DNA from: a virus
Length of the DNA: 38,213 nt
Virus record (IMG/VR): IMGVR_UViG_3300028177_000012
Location: 1-38,213 of that record
Reading direction: 5' to 3' (one strand)
The notes beneath the pieces were generated by a model, which was given only the letters and a program-made list of their open reading frames with translations, was not told the origin of the DNA and ran no database searches. Each line of letters starts with the position of its first letter. Position 1 is the first letter of the stretch. A program made the position numbers and the translations under genes. Below, piece after piece: positions 34,764 to 38,213 of this stretch.

Positions 34764-35081
34764 TTAAGTATTACCATTTATTCTACCTTTTAAATAAGCT
34801 AAATCATCTGTAACGTCATTTAATTCTTTGACGATATCTTCTCTATGCCTTTGACTTGTATCATCTGATTTATTCCACCTATCTAACATTTTTAAAACTA
34901 TTGATTCGACATTTGCTATTTTAGTTTCAGCTTTAGCAATGGACTGTCGAATATTATCTAAATCTTCATTTTGCACTTTTTGACTTTTAACTAAATTTAT
35001 TATCATCATAGCAAACAAGACTACGATGACCCCTATTGCCCCATACTCCGCATACAAAGCAAATACTTTAGACTCAATCAT
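34764..35081 (-). CDS. Membrane-anchored coiled-coil protein, 105 aa (holin-like position)
   Basis: One hydrophobic segment lies at about residues 13-32 (YGAIGVIVVLFAMMIINLVK). A heptad coiled coil follows (IRQSIAKAETKIANVESIVL), then a charged end (DDLAYLKGRINGNT). The architecture repeats that of the 91- and 94-residue proteins of the lysis module, although this gene lies between the terminase subunits. In T7 the holin also lies beside the terminase genes, so this could be a second holin or antiholin; sequence alone does not decide. Confidence 0.55.
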   Translation of the reverse strand: MIESKVFALYAEYGAIGVIVVLFAMMIINLVKSQKVQNEDLDNIRQSIAKAETKIANVESIVLKMLDRWNKSDDTSQRHREDIVKELNDVTDDLAYLKGRINGNT

Positions 35082-35241
35082 TATTTTCTTTCTCTTTTTC
35101 TGCTTCTTTTTTATCTATCGCAGTGGAAAGCGCCATTCCATAGCTTGGACCGCAGTTTTTCAAGTCAACTTCTTCTTTTGTCTTATTTATGGGCTTATCT
35201 AAATCTTCTAGGGTGATTGGGTTGTCGTTTTTATTCAGCAT
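35074..35241 (-). CDS. Small acidic hypothetical protein, 55 aa
   Basis: ATG 35241 is chosen over ATG 35265 because GGAGGA lies about 11 bases before it, inside the end of the preceding gene. The product (LNKNDNPITLEDLDKPINKT, then KEEVDLKNCGPSYGMALSTA, then charged IDKKEAEKEKENND) is polar, with no membrane segment. Overlap with both neighbours supports expression. No family is recognised. Confidence 0.5.
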   Translation of the reverse strand: MLNKNDNPITLEDLDKPINKTKEEVDLKNCGPSYGMALSTAIDKKEAEKEKENND

Positions 35242-36556
35242 CTGGGAACATGTCCTCCAACACACCAGAAACGTCAGCCATTTTTACCCCAAGAATACCA
35301 GCTATTGCTAACTTATAGTCTTGAATTGAAAACATTTCTTCACCTTTAAATGAAGTAACTAAAAACCTATTAGACCCCAACTGCCCACCTTGCTCCATTG
35401 ACTTAGCTGTAAAACCAGACATTTCCCTTACATCATCTATTGACTTAGCTCCTTGAACCTTCCCACTTCTCCATAGTGTCTGTATAATAGCTTCAGCTTC
35501 CCCTTCTATTTTTTTCATATACTCACTATCTAAAACAGCCCTTTCGTCAGCAAAACTTTGAGGAGTCGTTGTGTCAAGCCCTCTTAGCTTATTCAATCTT
35601 TGCCTTCTTCTATCCGCAGCTTTTGAAACTAAAGATAGATCAGAATTACTATATGTAGTAAAAGATTGCGGCTCAAAACGTATTTCGTCTGCTCGCCTTA
35701 AAACGCTTTTTAGCATCATATTCATAGAATCTACAGTAAAAGAGTTCCCCTCACTATTGCCAATCATCCAATTTCCTTCAAATCTATCAAATACATCCCT
35801 AAGTAATCTACCATGATCCATTTGACTCCCCGTACCTGTCGCATTATTATATTGGAACTCCATACCTTTTATCATTTTAGCTTTTTTAATATTTGGATAT
35901 CCCATTTGTACTAATTGGGACTTGGGAACATCTTCTAGTTGAAATTCCATCGCAGACTTAAGTTCGGAATCCCATTTCCCATTAGCTTTCTTGAATGGCT
36001 TCCCCCGTCTTTGGAGGGTATATTGAAGAGCATAATCATTTTCTTGAGACTTTTGAACCCACTCAGCCATCTGATTATCACCCTTTTTAATAATAGAACC
36101 GACTTTCTTCCCAGACTCTATAGTCCTTACCTCTTCACCAGTCATATTCTCAATAAGGGTTAAGGGCTTCTTTTTCTTAAATTCAGAAGGTGACATTTTT
36201 GTATCCTCCCAAAATTTATATATATTCCCAAACTTATTTCTTATCATAGACGGCTTTGCGTACTTAGCTGCAGCGCTTACACCACGACCAACAACTCTAC
36301 CGATAGGACCAGCCGTAGCCAAAGTAAGCCCTACATCTACTTTTGTCTGAGGAACAAAAAGGTCTACAAAATTCTTAAGACCCCTTTCTTGCCCTGCTTT
36401 TCTTTTTGGATCCTTATGTTGGGAAGGGAGATATTTGATTACCTTCTCCCCCAAGGTCAGAGGCGAAGCCTCGAAATTTTTATTTTTAGGAACGACCCCT
36501 TCGGGTCTGTCCAATATATCAAAGAAATCTTCTGTTTTATGATTCGGTTGATGCAT
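35231..36556 (-). CDS. Hypothetical protein of the packaging module, 441 aa
   Basis: The start is ATG 36556 (AGGTGA eight bases upstream); GTG 36568 has no such site. The protein is basic in its first half (KDPKRKAGQERGLKN), has a Gly/Ala-rich segment at ~80-105 (GLTLATAGPIGRVVGRGVSA), and an aromatic, charged middle with GTGSQMDHGRLLRDVFDRFE and ADRRRQRLNKLRG. The end is helical (YKLAIAGILGVKMADVSGVL). I do not recognise a family. Location between terminase subunits suggests a packaging or internal head protein; the Gly/Ala segment could also fit an ejected protein. Confidence 0.55.
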   Translation of the reverse strand: MHQPNHKTEDFFDILDRPEGVVPKNKNFEASPLTLGEKVIKYLPSQHKDPKRKAGQERGLKNFVDLFVPQTKVDVGLTLATAGPIGRVVGRGVSAAAKYAKPSMIRNKFGNIYKFWEDTKMSPSEFKKKKPLTLIENMTGEEVRTIESGKKVGSIIKKGDNQMAEWVQKSQENDYALQYTLQRRGKPFKKANGKWDSELKSAMEFQLEDVPKSQLVQMGYPNIKKAKMIKGMEFQYNNATGTGSQMDHGRLLRDVFDRFEGNWMIGNSEGNSFTVDSMNMMLKSVLRRADEIRFEPQSFTTYSNSDLSLVSKAADRRRQRLNKLRGLDTTTPQSFADERAVLDSEYMKKIEGEAEAIIQTLWRSGKVQGAKSIDDVREMSGFTAKSMEQGGQLGSNRFLVTSFKGEEMFSIQDYKLAIAGILGVKMADVSGVLEDMFPDAE

Positions 36557-37286
36557 CAGCAACTTCACCTATCAGTTCTGGGCGTTTCGCTGAGTCTAGC
36601 ATCTTATCAGAAAACCCCTGGAAGACAGCACCAGTAAGCTGAGTAACCTTTTGCTTCGGGATAACATCGGCAGCATCCCACAACATTGACAATGCTTTTA
36701 ATCTATCATTAGATCTATCCGCATTTTCGGCTTCTAACTTAACACCCTTGATAAGGTATTTAAGATCAATACCCATACCCTTTAGCACTTCATCGAGTTC
36801 TTCTTTTACAGCACTCACGATTCGCTCCTGTTTTACTAGAACGGCTGATTTCATTTTAGCATATTGGTTGTTTTCTGTACCAAATGCTCTCTTGTAGGCT
36901 TCTTCGGGTGAAAATCCGTTAGCAATATACTTAGAGAACGCTGCTTCATTCGCAGTTAAGTAATCACGGTCTATTACTCGTTTCTTTGTATTTTTTGAGG
37001 CTCTGGACGAAAAAGTATATATATTCTCTCGTCTTTCCGTATCCATCTTATCTTTAGCTCGGCATAAATAAGTTCCAGTACAAGTCCCTATATACTTAAT
37101 AGGATACCTGCCTTGGTTCATTACTTGATTAACTCTAAGCGCCTGGAGAACATTTCCGTCATCTGCTCTTAGCCAGTCACCTAATTGGGCTTTACGCCAG
37201 TCACTAACAATTCTTATATTATCAGGGATCTCGTCTTCGTCTTCGTATACAGGATGGGGCTTTTTACCAATCTTATATTGGCGCAT
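36537..37286 (-). CDS. terS: Putative terminase small subunit, 249 aa
   Basis: From residue ~110 the protein has the order seen in small terminases: DYLTANEAAFSKYIANGFSP, EEAYKRAFGTENNQYAKMKS (helix-turn-helix type), VLVKQERIVSAVKEELDEVL, MGIDLKYLIKGVKLEAEN, then RSNDRLKALSMLWDAADVI. The first ~105 residues (DWRKAQLGDWLRADDGNVLQ, YIGTCTGTYLCRAKDKM) are an extra domain with two cysteines. Small terminases bind pac or cos DNA and regulate TerL. The gene is the second of the module, some distance from terL, as in several podoviruses. ATG 37286 has GGGGAAG upstream. Confidence 0.7.
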   Translation of the reverse strand: MRQYKIGKKPHPVYEDEDEIPDNIRIVSDWRKAQLGDWLRADDGNVLQALRVNQVMNQGRYPIKYIGTCTGTYLCRAKDKMDTERRENIYTFSSRASKNTKKRVIDRDYLTANEAAFSKYIANGFSPEEAYKRAFGTENNQYAKMKSAVLVKQERIVSAVKEELDEVLKGMGIDLKYLIKGVKLEAENADRSNDRLKALSMLWDAADVIPKQKVTQLTGAVFQGFSDKMLDSAKRPELIGEVADASTES

Positions 37287-37481
37287 TTAAGCTTCCCCAA
37301 CACATTCTCCTGGATAAGACATGAGCAATGGTTCAACTAACCCTGCATCACTTATCTTCCCCATAACTTCTTCACCTGCATTAATTGCTATTAAAGGTTG
37401 CTCTTCGTCTAAATGTTCTTCTAACGATGCAAGCTCACCTGTTTTTTCATTGTAAATTATAGTTAGGGTGTACGTTTTCAT
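37287..37481 (-). CDS. Small acidic protein at the head of the module, 64 aa
   Basis: The start KTYTLTIIYNEKTGELASLE is two short strands and a turn. Acidic residues dominate (EEHLDEEQPLIAINAGEEVM), and the end is LLMSYPGECVGEA. The TAA directly precedes the ATG of the small terminase gene. The ribosome-binding site before ATG 37481 is poor. No family is recognised. It is the first gene after the long gene-poor leader. Confidence 0.5.
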   Translation of the reverse strand: MKTYTLTIIYNEKTGELASLEEHLDEEQPLIAINAGEEVMGKISDAGLVEPLLMSYPGECVGEA

Positions 37482-37665
37482 GTGTAAGTTTAAAAAAGAA
37501 TACCATTACAAGGATAGTAAAAAATAAAAAGTATTTTCTACTTGACTGGTATAGGTAAAAACCCTTACCGTTACCGTAGGAGAAAAAGCGAAAAACTTCT
37601 TTTTTCTTACTTTCGCTATAACTCTAAAAAAATCCCCCCTCTATATATAACAATAGGCTTGTCTT

Positions 37666-37694
37666 TTTAGACAGATCAAGCAATTCGTTATAAT
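37666..37694 (+). promoter_or_regulatory. Candidate sigma-70 promoter, plus strand
   Basis: TTTAGA (37666-37671; four of six consensus bases) and a perfect TATAAT (37689-37694) are 17 bases apart. Transcription would start near 37701 and reach the plus-strand gene after about 170 bases. In such AT-rich DNA a chance match is possible. Confidence 0.4.
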
Positions 37695-37796
37695 TCATCA
37701 ATGCGACAAAAATAGTTGTATATAAAGCATCACACACTCTTAGAATTACAGAAAGTTCAAAAATTACCACAAAATGTTACGCACCTAGTATTAATG

Positions 37797-37810
37797 GCAA
37801 GCGGGCTTGC
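37797..37810. repeat. 6-bp inverted repeat with 2-base loop
   Basis: GCAAGC GG GCTTGC is perfect and lies at the point where composition becomes GC-rich, about 60 bases before the plus-strand gene. It could be an operator, a cruciform or a stem-loop in the leader of that gene. Confidence 0.55.
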
Positions 37811-37870
37811 TTCGGAACATCGTTTCGGAGAATAAGTTATCATTCAAAAATCAAATAGAAAGGAATTCAT

Positions 37871-38143
37871 ATGAATTTCATTACTTATTTCCTCACAATC
37901 TCCCCGAACACTCAGCGTCCATACTTCACGCCTGCCGCTTGGACCAAACACTCCGTGCCTGGCAAAGACGGCAAGCCTGTCGCTCTGAACGCAGTCGACA
38001 ACGGCGGCAACCGTGGCAAGCTACCTGAAGGCGCACCTTCAGCCATCCTGCCTGCTGCTGACGCTGACCACAAGAACCTTCCTGCGAAAGTTTCTTTCGA
38101 CACAGCTACCAGCAAAGTCGTTGCCTTCGTGCAACCCAGCTGA
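37871..38143 (+). CDS. GC-rich plus-strand hypothetical protein, 90 aa
   Basis: ATG 37871 follows AGAAAGGA at normal distance, and the TGA at 38141-38143 is followed at once by an intrinsic terminator. The protein starts NFITYFLTISPNTQRPYF, continues GKDGKPVALNAVDNGGNRGK and ends SKVVAFVQPS. It is polar, without membrane segment or recognised family. Codons favour C and G in third positions, unlike all minus-strand genes: one 60-base line (37981-38040) has 38 G+C, against 20 in a portal-gene line (31021-31080). The complete expression unit and opposite strand suggest an acquired cassette or foreign DNA joined to the contig. Confidence 0.65.
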   Translation: MNFITYFLTISPNTQRPYFTPAAWTKHSVPGKDGKPVALNAVDNGGNRGKLPEGAPSAILPAADADHKNLPAKVSFDTATSKVVAFVQPS

Positions 38144-38146
38144 CTC

Positions 38147-38164
38147 AAGCCCCTTACGGGGCTT
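38147..38164 (+). terminator. Intrinsic terminator after the plus-strand gene
   Basis: AAGCCCC TTAC GGGGCTT forms seven perfect pairs with a 4-base loop three bases after the stop codon, followed by the T-containing tcatcatt. The remaining bases to the edge hold AGGAG at 38194-38198 with no start codon before the window ends, suggesting another gene beyond it. Confidence 0.7.
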
Positions 38165-38213
38165 TCATCATTAGCTAATAACGGGGTGGATACAGGAGAA
38201 GACTCATTCATAC

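Larger units (their letters stand above)
37482..37870. other. Gene-poor region between the minus-strand module and the plus-strand cassette
   Basis: No convincing gene is seen. The first ~300 bases are AT-rich; GC content rises from about 37790. Four short inverted repeats occur: GGTAA/TTACC (37554-37569), AGCGAAA/TTTCGCT (37587-37617, 17-base loop), TGTCT/AGACA with a TTTT loop (37660-37673), and GCAAGC/GCTTGC (37797-37810). A TTACCG direct repeat spans 37565-37576. I found no sigma-70 promoter reading into the minus-strand genes. The divergent position makes it the natural control region, but a join artefact cannot be excluded. Confidence 0.5.

Noticed and set aside
37624-37698. 24-codon minus-strand frame (start MNYNELLDLSKKTS)
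   Set aside because: No ribosome-binding site, not coupled to a neighbour, and it ends in low-complexity sequence. Too little to call a gene.
37863-37873. Overlapping GAATTC and CATATG at the start of the plus-strand gene, as in a cloning junction
   Set aside because: Both six-base sites are expected by chance in AT-rich leaders and no vector sequence is recognised around them; kept only as one more reason to check the join.
37912-38211. Minus-strand frame of 99 codons opposite the GC-rich gene
   Set aside because: The plus-strand frame has a proper ribosome-binding site and ends just before an intrinsic terminator; the minus frame has neither and is open because of high GC.

Overview
The window is the virion-structure and lysis half of a tailed double-stranded DNA bacteriophage. 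All phage genes lie on the minus strand, so the module reads from about 37.5 kb down to base 1. Base composition is AT-rich (20 G+C in one hand-counted 60-base line of the portal gene). The host is not identified. A GH108 peptidoglycan hydrolase implies a bacterial host, and the style of the fibre proteins (Mtd-N-like starts, GNVGIGT repeats, S74 chaperone ends) suggests a marine or other aquatic phage, but that is inference. A portal of P22-like size, a nozzle-like protein and a terminal set of large internal-virion-like proteins suggest a short-tailed (podovirus-like) particle.

Layout in transcription order. (1) 37.5-33.0 kb, packaging: a small acidic protein, a probable small terminase, an unknown 441-residue protein, three small proteins (one membrane-anchored) and the large terminase. 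(2) 33.0-25.3 kb, head and neck: portal, scaffold, major capsid protein flanked by two hairpins, a connector-like protein with a long coiled coil, then a chain of small neck or tail proteins including a 36-residue one coupled at both ends. (3) 25.3-17.7 kb, adhesins: eight consecutive fibre or fibre-associated genes, three ending in peptidase-S74 intramolecular chaperone domains. (4) 17.7-15.3 kb, lysis: five tiny genes (four membrane proteins and one coiled coil), a GH108 endolysin and a calcineurin-like metallophosphoesterase. (5) 15.3-9.1 kb, tail: a 55-residue basic protein, an 882-residue nozzle-like protein and a fourth S74 fibre of 1149 residues. (6) 9.1-0 kb, probable ejection cassette: 150, 588 and 434 residues, then a giant protein of at least 1849 residues whose stop codon lies outside the window.

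The most interesting object is the giant last gene. Near the window edge it carries the pattern R-x-P-x3-R-x-G, 39 residues later D-Y-D-H-D. This matches the spacing and character of the double-psi beta-barrel catalytic segment of multisubunit-type RNA polymerases (RxPxxxRxG ... DFDGD). Its amino-terminal third looks like a membrane-active internal virion protein. I propose a virion-packaged, DNA-co-injected single-chain RNA polymerase. This agrees with the lack of convincing sigma-70 promoters for the minus-strand module, but the bridge helix and trigger loop would be outside the window.

The right end (about 37.8-38.2 kb) is different: a plus-strand, GC-rich gene (38 G+C in one hand-counted 60-base line) with its own ribosome-binding site and intrinsic terminator. 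It is either a transferred cassette or an assembly chimera.
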